Source: Pyrofollis japonicus (GTDB taxonomy: Archaea > Thermoproteota > Thermoprotei_A > Sulfolobales > Pyrodictiaceae). From it: a stretch of DNA of 64,000 nucleotides. A model generated the notes under the pieces. It searched no databases. It worked only from the letters and a program-made list of their open reading frames with translations, and was not told the origin of the DNA. Of the stretch, positions 17,984-26,806 are shown piece by piece. The translations under genes were made by a program, and so were the position numbers. Position 1 is the first letter of the stretch; each line of letters opens with the position of its first letter. The stretch lies in assembly GCF_033097485.1 (NCBI RefSeq), contig NZ_AP028634.1:558001-622000 (forward strand), written 5' to 3'.

Positions 17984-18056
17984 GCGAAGCATGCTCGGCG
18001 AGAAAAAGGGGACGCTAAGCTAGAGACTTGAAAAGGAGTATCCGTGCATGGATATG

Positions 18057-19283
18057 TTATTCTTTTTCTCCTTCGCCGGTGTATTGTTGCTTAAGCCAGT
18101 GAATAATGCTTGACAAGGGGACGTGGACTGGGCACACCTCGTCGCAGCGGCCGCAGCCTAGGCAGAGCATGCTGAGCTCGGCTGCCTCCTTTATTCCGAG
18201 CGTTATCGCTGTCCACCCCATCCCCATTGGACCGCCATAGACTGGGCCTCCCCACAGGTTGGCTGTCTGTTGCCACACGGGGCACTCCCACTGGCACCTG
18301 CCACACTTAATGCACTTGAGCTGGCCGGAGAGAACTGGGTGCTTAGAGGCAGCTACTCTGCCGTTATCGACTAGGACTACGTGTACCTCTTGGGGGCCGT
18401 GTGCGCCGTAGACACGCTTCCTCTCGATATCCGAGGTAGAGCTTGGCCCACTTATCACGTTGAGATAGGTTGGCGGGTAGAGGCCTGCCCACGCGGCCTG
18501 CACTATTGCGGCTGCGAGTGCTATCTGGAGGCTCGGGAACAGCTTCTCAACACTAATGACCGCGATGTGTACGGGCGGGTACCCTGTCACGAGGCGTATG
18601 TTGCCCTCGTTCTCAACCAGCACGATTGACCCAGTGTCGGCTGCGAGCGCGTTGCCTCCACTGATACCGATGTCCGCCTTCGCGAACTTCTCTCGTAGGA
18701 ACCTCCTTATCGCGCCAACTATCTCCTCGTGCATAGCGTTGTCTGGGAGCTTTATCCCGAGCTTCTTCCTCAGCAGCTCTATCGCCTTCTGCCTAGACAA
18801 GTGTATTGCCGGCGCAGTGGTGTGCATGGGCTTGCTTCCTGCAAGCCTTATGAGGAACTCACCGGTATCGGTCTCCCATACCTCGTTACCACTCTCCTCT
18901 AGGAAGTGCTGTAGCCCTATCTCCTCGGCAACCATGCTCTTCGAGAAGACGATCGTTTTACCCCTGCCCACGATCTTCAGCACTATCTCCCTGGCTTCCT
19001 CCGCGGTGTGGGCGAAGTAGGGTTTAGCGTGAACCTTTCTCAGAGACTCCATAGCCATATCGATGTAGTGCTCGAGGTTGGCGATAACCTTCTTCTTAGC
19101 GTCCTCCACTAGGGCAGCCAGCTCCCGTAGCTCAGGATGAGCCTCTAGGATCTTGAGGAACTTCCCCTCAGCGTTTCCAACGCCTATGCGCAGCCCGCGC
19201 TGGAACTCCTCGTCGCTGAGTCCTCGGTAAATCTCCTCAAGTGCCTCCTTGTACGTGATCTGCTTAACTCCCATGAGTCTCAA
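18057..19283 (-). CDS. LutB-like LUD-domain iron-sulfur protein
   Basis: 408 aa. An N-terminal LUD domain (about 60-250, with AEEAREIVLKIVGRGKTIVFSKSM and the glycine-rich ISGGNALAADTGSI) is followed by two [4Fe-4S] motifs, CIKCGRCQWECPVW (about 315) and CLGCGRCDEVCPVH (about 375). LutB proteins form lactate-oxidising complexes with LutA (CCG protein). The gene overlaps the upstream CCG-domain gene by 20 nt, supporting a complex. The electron donor could be lactate, glycolate or another hydroxy acid. That is inference. Confidence 0.86.
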   Translation of the reverse strand: MRLMGVKQITYKEALEEIYRGLSDEEFQRGLRIGVGNAEGKFLKILEAHPELRELAALVEDAKKKVIANLEHYIDMAMESLRKVHAKPYFAHTAEEAREIVLKIVGRGKTIVFSKSMVAEEIGLQHFLEESGNEVWETDTGEFLIRLAGSKPMHTTAPAIHLSRQKAIELLRKKLGIKLPDNAMHEEIVGAIRRFLREKFAKADIGISGGNALAADTGSIVLVENEGNIRLVTGYPPVHIAVISVEKLFPSLQIALAAAIVQAAWAGLYPPTYLNVISGPSSTSDIERKRVYGAHGPQEVHVVLVDNGRVAASKHPVLSGQLKCIKCGRCQWECPVWQQTANLWGGPVYGGPMGMGWTAITLGIKEAAELSMLCLGCGRCDEVCPVHVPLSSIIHWLKQQYTGEGEKE

Positions 19284-20241
19284 GCCTCTCTACTAGGAGG
19301 ATTGATATATCGACTACGCGTACATTGCTGGGAGCTACGCGGTGAAGATTCGCAAAACAAATGGGGCAAAGAGTTGCAACAGTACTAGCATATTCTTTGA
19401 GTTCCTCTATGCGGTTACTGGCTATCTTCTTGGAGAGAGTCGGCGCGAGGGACTCCACGGGGCCCCCGCAGCAATAAGTCAGCTTCCCGCTCCTCCTGGG
19501 CTCTCTTACCTCGTAGCCAGCGGCGCTGAGCAGCTTCCTAGGCTCTTCTAGGACGTTCTCGAAGCGCGCATAGAGGCATGGATCGTGGATCACTACTGGA
19601 CCGGCACTCCCGCCGCGGAATCTTAGCGAATCAGTCCTCTCGGCTAGAAGCTCGAGGTAGGATTTGACCTCAAGGTTGTAACCGGGAACAACTTTGGGGT
19701 AGACACTTCTCAGCATATGGGTTGTGTGCGGATCGATAGTGATTACTCTTTTCACGCCTTTCTCGTTGAGGAGCCTGTACACGTTCTCGGCGTGACGCTT
19801 AAAGCTCTTCACGAGACCCATGTCGTAGAGAAGGGCACCGCTATACCCGTCGAGCTCCGGATCATAGTAGAAGCTTATGCCAGCCTCCTTCAACAATATA
19901 GTGATGCTCTTGAGGACCTTGTCAGCGTATTCTTTGACCTCCTTATCCGGCTTACTAACAAGCTTCGATACATCAACTATCTTCATAACCTTCTTGGCGA
20001 AGCGTAGGGCGAGGCCACCAGCCTTGCTCTTCTCAACCTTTTCGAGCTGGTTGACAAGGCTCTCGATGTATGGCAGGAGCTGGTAAAGACCACCAGTATA
20101 GAGGAGATAGTCACCGCTCTTGGGGAGGTCAAGCCCCTTAGACCATTCGTAGATAACGCTCTTGTCGATGGGTAGTGGGAGCCCCTTCTCCTCCATGTTG
20201 GACTTAATCATGCTGATTACGTCTCTCGCGTCAAGAACCAA
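19264..20241 (-). CDS. LutA/HdrD-like CCG-domain Fe-S protein
   Basis: 325 aa from TTG. The C-terminal half carries one CCG domain: HDPCLYARF, then TYCCGGPVES and LCPICFANL, which would bind a non-cubane or [4Fe-4S] cluster as in heterodisulfide reductase D/B and LutA. The N-terminal half keeps the fold (ITIDPHTTHMLRSVYP) but lacks cysteines, so the usual first CCG motif is degenerate. First gene of the two-gene operon with the LutB-like protein. Likely soluble redox partner in hydroxy-acid oxidation. Confidence 0.83.
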   Translation of the reverse strand: MVLDARDVISMIKSNMEEKGLPLPIDKSVIYEWSKGLDLPKSGDYLLYTGGLYQLLPYIESLVNQLEKVEKSKAGGLALRFAKKVMKIVDVSKLVSKPDKEVKEYADKVLKSITILLKEAGISFYYDPELDGYSGALLYDMGLVKSFKRHAENVYRLLNEKGVKRVITIDPHTTHMLRSVYPKVVPGYNLEVKSYLELLAERTDSLRFRGGSAGPVVIHDPCLYARFENVLEEPRKLLSAAGYEVREPRRSGKLTYCCGGPVESLAPTLSKKIASNRIEELKEYASTVATLCPICFANLHRVAPSNVRVVDISILLVERLETHGS

Positions 20242-20354
20242 ACGGTAAGCACACCGCTTAGAAGAACGACCTTATCGTGACTAGATAAATTCTGCTACGC
20301 TGAAGTAAACCAGGCCTTCCCGCCCCCTTTCCCCTTAACCGGGCCCAGGGAAAC

Positions 20355-21308
20355 CTATGGCACTGGGACCCTTACTCTTGACAATACGTTTTCAATGACT
20401 CTCTCGGGTGTAAGCCCCTCTGCCTCTGCCTCTGGCCTCAGTATGACTCTATGCGGTAAAACATAGCGAGCAGCGTACTTCACGTCGTCGGGGATAACGT
20501 AGTCGCGGCCATCCATTGCTGCCAGCACTCTCGCAAGCTGCTGGAGAGCTATGGCTGCACGTGGGCTCGCTCCGAGCTCTACTCCCTGCTCCTCGTGAGT
20601 AGCCTCAACGAGGTCTACGATATAGTCGAGAACGGGTTCAGAGACCTCCACGCTCCAGACGGCCTCGCGGGCAGCCAAGACATCCCTTGCGCCAGCCACG
20701 GGCTTAACGGGCCACTCCTCTATTACACGTACACTGCGCAGCACTTGCTTAAGCACGTCTCGCGGAGGCCTATGTATTACGACCTTGACTAGGAACCTGT
20801 CAAGCTGTGCTTCAGGTAGAGGAAATGTTCCCTCAAGCTCAATAGGGTTCTGCGTCGCAATAACCATGAAGGGTTCTGGTAGCTTCAACGTATTGCCCTC
20901 AATGCTTACCTGCTTCTCCTGCATCGCCTCTAAGAGGGCTGACTGGGTTCTAGGAGAAGCACGGTTAATCTCGTCAGCCAGCACGATGTTTGCGAAAATA
21001 GGGCCCTTCCGGAGCCTGAACTCGCCGCTCCTCTGGTCAAACACCATTGTACCTATTATGTCGCTTGGGAGGAGGTCCGGGGTGAACTGTATACGCTTAA
21101 AGCTGAGATCAAGGGAGGACGCGATAGCCTTTGCGAGCGTCGTCTTAGCAACACCGGGCACGCCCTCAACTAGTACGTGGCCGCCAACTATGAGCGACGC
21201 CACTATGATCTTAGCCTGCTCCCCGAGGCCGTAGACGACCTTCGATACCTCGGCGAGGACGGTGTTACTTAGCCTCTTTACAGCCGCAAGGCTACTCCTC
21301 TCTGTCAT
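20355..21308 (-). CDS. MoxR-family AAA+ ATPase
   Basis: 317 aa. Walker A GVPGVAKT (49-56), Walker B LADEINRA (about 110-117), then [22 protein letters not shown], the MoxR signature with sensor 1, and an arginine-rich lid domain with VELGASPRA (sensor 2 region). MoxR ATPases act as chaperones that help mature or regulate protein complexes, usually with VWA-domain partners. No VWA gene is next to it. Divergently oriented from queF-L with 134 bp between. Confidence 0.9.
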   Translation of the reverse strand: MTERSSLAAVKRLSNTVLAEVSKVVYGLGEQAKIIVASLIVGGHVLVEGVPGVAKTTLAKAIASSLDLSFKRIQFTPDLLPSDIIGTMVFDQRSGEFRLRKGPIFANIVLADEINRASPRTQSALLEAMQEKQVSIEGNTLKLPEPFMVIATQNPIELEGTFPLPEAQLDRFLVKVVIHRPPRDVLKQVLRSVRVIEEWPVKPVAGARDVLAAREAVWSVEVSEPVLDYIVDLVEATHEEQGVELGASPRAAIALQQLARVLAAMDGRDYVIPDDVKYAARYVLPHRVILRPEAEAEGLTPERVIENVLSRVRVPVP

Positions 21309-21442
21309 CTACTTGTCTCCTGCAGGAATGCATGCAGCCTCCTCCTTATTTGTCTCCAGCGGCTTCTGAGACAAATGCTCCCCCGAGAAGCTAAGAGTAA
21401 TAGGGGCAGGGCTCGCTGCTTGGCCGTGGAGAGTGGAGGACT

Positions 21443-21781
21443 ATGACTCCTTTGAAGACTGTTAAACTCGAGAACGCTGCTGGAAAGGCCATTCTGAGGA
21501 GCAACTTTGACGCAGTCTGCCCCATAACGGGGCTGGTGGATCGGTACGAGCTGCTCGTAGAGTACGAGCCAGGCCCCGAGAACCTCTACATAGAGGCCTA
21601 CGGGTTCAAGGAGTATCTTGAGGGATTCCGCGAGCATCGAGCCTACCAAGAAGAAATCACGATGAAGATAGCAAGGGATATCTGCGAGGCAGCGAAGCCC
21701 CGCTGGGTAAGAGTCGTGCTACGCGGCGTCCATGGCTCAGTAGAGATAGAGTCTGAGGCGCGCCTCGAGTGCAACAAGTAG
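21443..21781 (+). CDS. QueF-like amidinotransferase (QueF-L) for archaeosine synthesis
   Basis: 112 aa with a GGAGG ribosome site before the ATG. The protein matches the short T-fold family related to nitrile reductase QueF: SNFDAVCPITGLVDRYELLVEYEPGP contains the catalytic cysteine (C26), and LYIEAYGFKEYL with a later EE carries substrate-site residues. In crenarchaea lacking ArcS, QueF-L converts preQ0 at position 15 of tRNA to archaeosine. The gene therefore points to that route here. Its length is typical of the family, shorter than bacterial QueF. Confidence 0.85.
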   Translation: MTPLKTVKLENAAGKAILRSNFDAVCPITGLVDRYELLVEYEPGPENLYIEAYGFKEYLEGFREHRAYQEEITMKIARDICEAAKPRWVRVVLRGVHGSVEIESEARLECNK

Positions 21782-21825
21782 TATCATGAACAATGCTGTG
21801 CGTTTTTCTCGCCTCCGGCTACTCC

Positions 21826-22068
21826 TTATTCCTCTGCGGTAGCTGCTTTCTCTGCTATTATCCAGTCCCGTAACAATGTCACGGCGGCCGCGACAAATGT
21901 GAAGCCAGCGAGCCCTGCCATGAGCCCTGCGGTGACACGCGGCGGATCCTGCGACAAGAACCCAATGCTGTACATGAAGAACTGGTACCCGAGGTAAAGC
22001 GTGATGAGGCCGACCAAGAGTGAGACGAGTGAGCGCAGCCACTCTGACCTAGACCTCTCATCCGCCAA
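21826..22068 (-). CDS. Small two-helix membrane protein
   Basis: 80 aa from TTG at 22068 with GGGAGGAG upstream. Two hydrophobic helices (about 12-33 and 43-66) are joined by a short SQDPPR loop, with charged ends. It starts 20 nt after the helicase stop codon, so it is the last gene of that transcript. No family is recognised. It could be an accessory membrane protein of the lineage. Confidence 0.62.
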   Translation of the reverse strand: MADERSRSEWLRSLVSLLVGLITLYLGYQFFMYSIGFLSQDPPRVTAGLMAGLAGFTFVAAAVTLLRDWIIAEKAATAEE

Positions 22069-22088
22069 GATACTCCTCCCTCTCCCTG

Positions 22089-23927
22089 CTATGCAGGTAT
22101 GGTGCCAAGTTCTTTCACTATTTTTGGCGCGGCCAGCGCGTTGCGGAGCACAAGCCTAAGCTTATCCTCGTTATCTATAAGGAAGTTGTATTGTAGGTTT
22201 ACCAGCTTAACGAGCCCGCTCGGCAACCGGACCTCGAGGCTTATTATCAGTCTCTGCAAGGGCTTCTCCTCTACTATTCTTGAGAGCCTCTGGTAGAGGC
22301 GTGCATAGTCTCCGCTTACTGCTCGGCTCCACGTCTTGGAGCCTAGTGCTAGGTATTTTGCCTTAGCTTTTACTCCTTCCTCGGGCTCAAGGTACTCCTT
22401 GAACCTCTCCTCGAGGATCTCTATGTCGCCGCTATACGCGTATATCTTGCCTATGCCAGTGTAGATGTATAGTACTTCGCCGTGCTGCATTAGCCTCTGC
22501 AGATCCCTCTCGAGCCGGTCCCGGGGCATCCCAGTAGCCTCGGCCAATAGCTCCAGAGGCATAGGGTTGCCCTCGAGAACAGATACTATCCTGCTCCTCG
22601 TGGTCCTGCGCCAAAGCGACTCAACGGTCTCCTCATCCACGGGTATGTCGATGCCTATCTTCTTCGCAGTCTCTATGGCGTCGACAAAGCTATCGACATC
22701 AATAGTGTCTAGCGTGACTATGTACACGACTATTCTAGGCTTCCGAGGGGACTCTTCTCGAGCCCTCAGAACCCTTCCATGCCTCTGGATAAAGCGTAGA
22801 GGAGAGGCAGTTATACTCCACATGACGAGGAGGTCTGCCTCCGGAAGGTCAACCCCCTCCTCGCCCGCCGACGTGGATACCACTACCCTCGTCTCCGGCG
22901 CAGCAGCCCTCTCCAAGGCTTCTCGGAGCTCTGTGCCCCTCATCCTGCCACGTATCAGGACACAGCCATACCCTAGCTCCTGGGCGACGCTGCACGCATA
23001 CTCAGCGACCACAACGCGGTCTATGAAGACTATTGTCTTCGAGAAGTATCCCTCATGGTCTCTAAGCACTCTGCGAAACGGCTCCGCCTTATGGCTGGGC
23101 CTCACTCCGGGGTCAAAGATAAGGTCCCGTACCTTGTCCAGCATTCTCGCCAGTAGCGTCTCCTTTGACGCGCTCTCCCGGAGCGCGAGTGCACCGTCCC
23201 TAACGAACCAGCGTAGAGCGTTCCTTACGAGGCCGCGAAGCCTGCCAGCAACAGTGTTCCCTAGCTCCTCTAACGCATCGTACAGCTTCTTCTCGGCCTC
23301 GTTGAGAAAGGCCTCGTATACCTCGCCTATCCATGGCGGTATATAGGGGGCTACTTCGGGGCTACTCCAGCTCCACTCCCTTATCTCCCCAATCGTCTCC
23401 TCTATTTCTCGGCGACGGTGCCTAGGTATGAACGCGGAGAGCCCAAGACGGTACTCTGTACTGGAGAGCCTCTGCATAACCTCCTTGTACGCATCCTTGC
23501 CCGTCGTGTGGTGACATTCATCAACTACTACAGCGTCAACCCTGTTCTTCTCTACGAGTTCCCAGTCACTGATAACAATCTCCGGCGTCGCTACAACAAC
23601 GCTACTCCTCCACCTACGCTCCCTCTCGTGCCTCGGAACAGCGCCGTGAACGGGCTCAGCAGGCAGATCCGAGACCCAGCGAACATACCTCGCAACCTGC
23701 TCCACGAGGAACCGAGTAGGCTCGAGGAAGAGGACACGCCTAGCCTTGCCCTCCTCTATAAGCCTCTTAGCCCACATCACGGCGACAAGGGTCTTCCCAG
23801 TACCCGTAGGCAGTACAACGACCCCGCGACGAACCCGGTAGGCCCACTCATACGCCTCTAGCTGGTACTTCCTAGGCTTCTGGCGAACCCTTGGAGCCCT
23901 GGCCAAAACACGGTGCCCCCACGGCAA
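22089..23927 (-). CDS. SF2 DNA/RNA helicase with DECH box (XPB/Hef-like)
   Basis: 612 aa. Q-like motif KYQLEAYEWAYR, Walker A LPTGTGKT (about 39-46), DECHH (136-140), motif III region LGLSAFIPR, then a C-terminal RecA domain with VVSTSAGEEGVDLPEADLLV and QRHGRVLRAR (motifs V and VI). After the core there is a winged-helix-like segment (LELLAEATGMPRDRLERDLQRLMQHGEV) and a basic tail. The layout is close to Hef/XPB-type repair helicases without a nuclease domain. The precise role is not known. The start is a TTG; an internal TTG eight codons later is an alternative. Confidence 0.83.
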   Translation of the reverse strand: MPWGHRVLARAPRVRQKPRKYQLEAYEWAYRVRRGVVVLPTGTGKTLVAVMWAKRLIEEGKARRVLFLEPTRFLVEQVARYVRWVSDLPAEPVHGAVPRHERERRWRSSVVVATPEIVISDWELVEKNRVDAVVVDECHHTTGKDAYKEVMQRLSSTEYRLGLSAFIPRHRRREIEETIGEIREWSWSSPEVAPYIPPWIGEVYEAFLNEAEKKLYDALEELGNTVAGRLRGLVRNALRWFVRDGALALRESASKETLLARMLDKVRDLIFDPGVRPSHKAEPFRRVLRDHEGYFSKTIVFIDRVVVAEYACSVAQELGYGCVLIRGRMRGTELREALERAAAPETRVVVSTSAGEEGVDLPEADLLVMWSITASPLRFIQRHGRVLRAREESPRKPRIVVYIVTLDTIDVDSFVDAIETAKKIGIDIPVDEETVESLWRRTTRSRIVSVLEGNPMPLELLAEATGMPRDRLERDLQRLMQHGEVLYIYTGIGKIYAYSGDIEILEERFKEYLEPEEGVKAKAKYLALGSKTWSRAVSGDYARLYQRLSRIVEEKPLQRLIISLEVRLPSGLVKLVNLQYNFLIDNEDKLRLVLRNALAAPKIVKELGTIPA

Positions 23928-24093
23928 AACAGCATAGGGATTCCCTTATGCAACCTGCGATGCAAGGTAGCGTACTCGTGCTCAGCACATATAGCCAGAA
24001 ATCAGTGCATCAATGAACTAGTGCCGGACCTCTCCGTGCTGCGGAGAAAGCTACGGCTAAAGATCAGGCTAAGAAAAAGGGAACTGGTTGTCC

Positions 24094-24987
24094 TCAGTGT
24101 AGGTGAGGAACAACTTCGCTCATAACCCTCGCGTAGAGCATTATGGTGTCGCGGTACTTGGTTTCAGGGGGACCCGTGTATATTAGATGCATCCTTAGCT
24201 CTAGCTGCTTCTCGTGAACCTCGTGGACCATGAACTCTGCCAGCGCCTTCGCCAAGGGGTCGAGGTCTGGGTAGCCCTTCCCCAGCGGCACACGCTTCTT
24301 TAGAACTCTGCGGCCTAGTGCGAAGCCCACTACCTGGGAGAACCTAAGCGACAAGTACTTGGTGCTCAGCTGCAATGTTTTCTCCAATACTTTCCTCCAG
24401 AATGCTGTATCGACTGAGCGGTTAGCAGCCTCAAAGTTGCCGTGCTCAGAAGCCCCGGTCTCAAGCATGAATACGTTCTCTAGCTGCGTGGATACCTGCA
24501 CTCTGTCGCTGCCAACAGCCTCCATTATCGCCTTTATGTCCTCGAAAGTGCCGAGCATCCTCCTCGAATACATGGTCTCCAGTGTCACAACTATGTCGGG
24601 GACCTCGGTGAGGATAGCCTTAACGACCTCTGCCGCCTGCTCGATGTCGCGGTGATCCATCCACGCCCTCCAGCCAAGGTGGAGGTTGAATATCTCGGCC
24701 CCGGCCTCCCGGGCCTTCTTGGCAGCGGCTACGAGGGCCTTCTTGCTCCTCTCATACACCTCTGGCACGGTTGACACAACGTTATAATATGGTGCGTGTG
24801 CCGTTATCGTGGTGAACGCCTTGGAGGCTATCTCTCTATACTGCTGGAAGTATTCCAGCCTCCTGCTCTTACGGGAGAAGTCGTAGGGAGGTATCTCTGT
24901 CAGCTTCATTCCCAGCGTAGCGGCCTTCACGAGTGTTGAGAGAGCGTTATACGTACCCCAGTCAAATAGTATCATTGCTCTAGCCAC
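24094..24987 (-). CDS. Xylose-isomerase/endonuclease IV-like TIM-barrel protein
   Basis: 297 aa with the AP-endonuclease-2/xylose isomerase barrel order: TAHAPYYN, FNLHLGWRAW, VTLETMYSRR, and the C-terminal MHLIYTGP. Histidine and glutamate residues that bind metals in this fold are present, but spacing differs from classical endonuclease IV. It could be a DNA-repair nuclease or a sugar isomerase. The sequence alone does not decide. A TATA element at 25014-25024 sits so that transcription would begin at or near the ATG, suggesting a leaderless mRNA. Confidence 0.7.
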   Translation of the reverse strand: MARAMILFDWGTYNALSTLVKAATLGMKLTEIPPYDFSRKSRRLEYFQQYREIASKAFTTITAHAPYYNVVSTVPEVYERSKKALVAAAKKAREAGAEIFNLHLGWRAWMDHRDIEQAAEVVKAILTEVPDIVVTLETMYSRRMLGTFEDIKAIMEAVGSDRVQVSTQLENVFMLETGASEHGNFEAANRSVDTAFWRKVLEKTLQLSTKYLSLRFSQVVGFALGRRVLKKRVPLGKGYPDLDPLAKALAEFMVHEVHEKQLELRMHLIYTGPPETKYRDTIMLYARVMSEVVPHLH

Positions 24988-25013
24988 CGTATAATAGATA
25001 CTGTGCTAGGCCA

Positions 25014-25024
25014 CGTATAATAAT
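25014..25024 (-). promoter_or_regulatory. TATA element for the TIM-barrel gene
   Basis: Minus-strand ATTATTATACG lies 27-37 nt upstream of the ATG at 24987, the spacing expected for a leaderless archaeal transcript. A second weaker TATA-like ATTATAC lies closer to the gene. Confidence 0.5.
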
Positions 25025-25090
25025 CTGCTCCAGCACGGCAAGGAGGCTCGGCTTAGCAGAAGCTGGGAGGAGAGGTGTTCCGGCGCGCAG

Positions 25091-25143
25091 CCGGGGCTCA
25101 TCCAAGCATCCTTGGCGCCGTTACGCGGCGCTGTCGGCCCCGG
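25091..25143. ncRNA. Candidate three-way-junction RNA element
   Basis: In the 213-bp gap between the ABC permease stop and the TIM-barrel gene, CCGGGGC (25091-25097) pairs perfectly with GCCCCGG (25137-25143). Inside are two adjacent hairpins, CCAAG-catc-CTTGG (25102-25115) and CGCCG-ttacg-CGGCG (25116-25130). The element lies upstream of the TATA box of the minus-strand gene and downstream of the ABC operon, so it could be the 3' UTR of that operon or an independent small RNA. No known RNA family was recognised. Confidence 0.35.
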
Positions 25144-25200
25144 CGAGGAGGCTCCACTAGTATTCCCTTTCCCTGGCTCCTCTTATGCCCTATCCCTTGC

Positions 25201-26013
25201 CTACATTCTTCCTAGGCCCCGGACCCCGTAGCGCCTTATGTACCTGTCCTCAACGAGCCTGTAGACAATGATCCCGGTGGTGAGCAAGGCTGCGGCTAGG
25301 ACACCGGACACAACTATTTCCACCCATAGCCCGAGGTACGGCCTCGTACCGGTGGCCGCGTACCTCACGACCTCGGCTGCATGGGAGTACGGAGTCAGTA
25401 TCGCCACTATTCGGAGGGGTTCTGGTAGCCGTACTATCGGGGCAGCTATGCCGCCTATAATGAAGAGCAGGAAGTTGACGACGTCGAGCAGGGTTCCTGG
25501 AATGTTTAGGCGTAGGCCCAGCGCGGATATGGTGAGGGCGTAGCCCAGTGCCATTGCCTCTGCCGCGGCTGCGCCGTAGACGAGTAGCAAGGGGTTCGTG
25601 ATGAGGTGCTGGTGCCCCGCTATGGATCCCAGTACTGCGTAGACTAGTGGCACTGCTATGGCTAGCTCTGCTGCCACAGTTATCAGGCGGCCCATAAGGA
25701 GCATAGATAGCCGTGTGTTGTGGAGGATGTGTTCCTCTATGAGGCCTGTGGCTACGAGGAACCACGTGGTCCATCCCGCAACGTATATCACTGTGTAGCT
25801 TATCATGTTCCAGACCACTATTCCCCAGAACAGGTTGGGGACGACGCTGCCAAGTTCCTCGCTCGGCACGAACATTATGACGCCTAGGATTAGTATGGTT
25901 ATCCAGAGAAGCATGTTTATCGACGAGTTTATGAAGCTGTACTTGTAGCGCCAGGTCCTCAACGCGTGGAGGTATAATATGGCTTTGAGCCTCGCCAGCC
26001 TAGTCGATGCCAC
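25201..26013 (-). CDS. ABC-2 type transporter permease, second subunit
   Basis: 270 aa with about six hydrophobic helices, a long periplasmic-type loop between helices, and the ABC-2 core near ALGLRLNIPGTLLDVVNFLLFIIGGIAAPI. Third gene of a compact operon: it overlaps the preceding permease by 14 nt. With that subunit it would form a heterodimeric channel for an exporter driven by the ATPase encoded first. Cargo unknown; such systems export drugs, lipids or polysaccharides. Confidence 0.85.
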   Translation of the reverse strand: MASTRLARLKAILYLHALRTWRYKYSFINSSINMLLWITILILGVIMFVPSEELGSVVPNLFWGIVVWNMISYTVIYVAGWTTWFLVATGLIEEHILHNTRLSMLLMGRLITVAAELAIAVPLVYAVLGSIAGHQHLITNPLLLVYGAAAAEAMALGYALTISALGLRLNIPGTLLDVVNFLLFIIGGIAAPIVRLPEPLRIVAILTPYSHAAEVVRYAATGTRPYLGLWVEIVVSGVLAAALLTTGIIVYRLVEDRYIRRYGVRGLGRM

Positions 26014-26806
26014 GCTGCTTCACCTTCTCCTCTATCCTTGAAAGCATTGGAGCAGCTACAATGTTGTAGGCAAAAGCCATGAGTGTTAAGACGTATACAG
26101 CGTAGAAGAGGCTTGATGCAGCCCCGTGGGAGGCCAGCGCTCTCGCAAACTCTACAACGTATCTCAGCGGCACAGCCTCCGAGACAACCTGCAGTATCTC
26201 TGGAAGCACGGTTACGGGGTAGAATATGCCGGAGACAAGTAGTAGGAACGGCGAGAGACTGCTAGCAATATTGCTCTCCTCCCTCACGATCAGCACGAGG
26301 CCGGCTATGAGGACAGCCAGCCCTGCCAGAGGAAGCATACCAAGCACGATGACGCCGTAGAGTGAGGCCACTATTGCTGCGCCCCGAAGGCCCTCGTAGT
26401 AGACGGCTACGGGCAGTATCGCTGTCAGCGTCACCGCGGGGGAGAGGAGTGTTGAGGGGAGGCTTGCAGCAAGCAACTGCTTAGCCATAGTGGTTGGGGT
26501 GAGGAGTATGTAGGGCAGGGTCCCGTTCCACCTATTATAGATGGTGTAGCCAGCCACGTCTTCTACTATTATGAGTGAGCTCATAGCAACGCTGCTCGCA
26601 GAGGCTATGAAGAAGACTGGGTTTCTGACACCCATTCTCCGAGCATAGATCTCGGGGCTCCCGAAGAGATAGCCGAGTCCGAGCAAGACCAGGACTAGTA
26701 GATAAGGCCAGACAAACGCCATGAACAAGAATACGCGGTTATTCTTGTAGAACCTCGTATAGGCATAGAACTCCGCCCTCACAAGGTCCGCGAATCCAGG
26801 CTTCAC
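26000..26806 (-). CDS. ABC-2 type transporter permease, first subunit
   Basis: 268 aa with six predicted membrane helices and the ABC-2 family segment SNIASSLSPFLLLVSGIFYPVTVLPEILQ near the C-terminal half. It overlaps the ATPase gene by 4 nt and the next permease by 14 nt, so the three are cotranslated. Cytosolic N-terminal helix FADLVRAEFYAYTRFYKN resembles the coupling helix of the family. Confidence 0.86.
   Translation of the reverse strand: MKPGFADLVRAEFYAYTRFYKNNRVFLFMAFVWPYLLVLVLLGLGYLFGSPEIYARRMGVRNPVFFIASASSVAMSSLIIVEDVAGYTIYNRWNGTLPYILLTPTTMAKQLLAASLPSTLLSPAVTLTAILPVAVYYEGLRGAAIVASLYGVIVLGMLPLAGLAVLIAGLVLIVREESNIASSLSPFLLLVSGIFYPVTVLPEILQVVSEAVPLRYVVEFARALASHGAASSLFYAVYVLTLMAFAYNIVAAPMLSRIEEKVKQRGID

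Noticed and set aside
22465-23346. 293-aa plus-strand frame
   Set aside because: Antisense of the SF2 helicase, which has full motif support.
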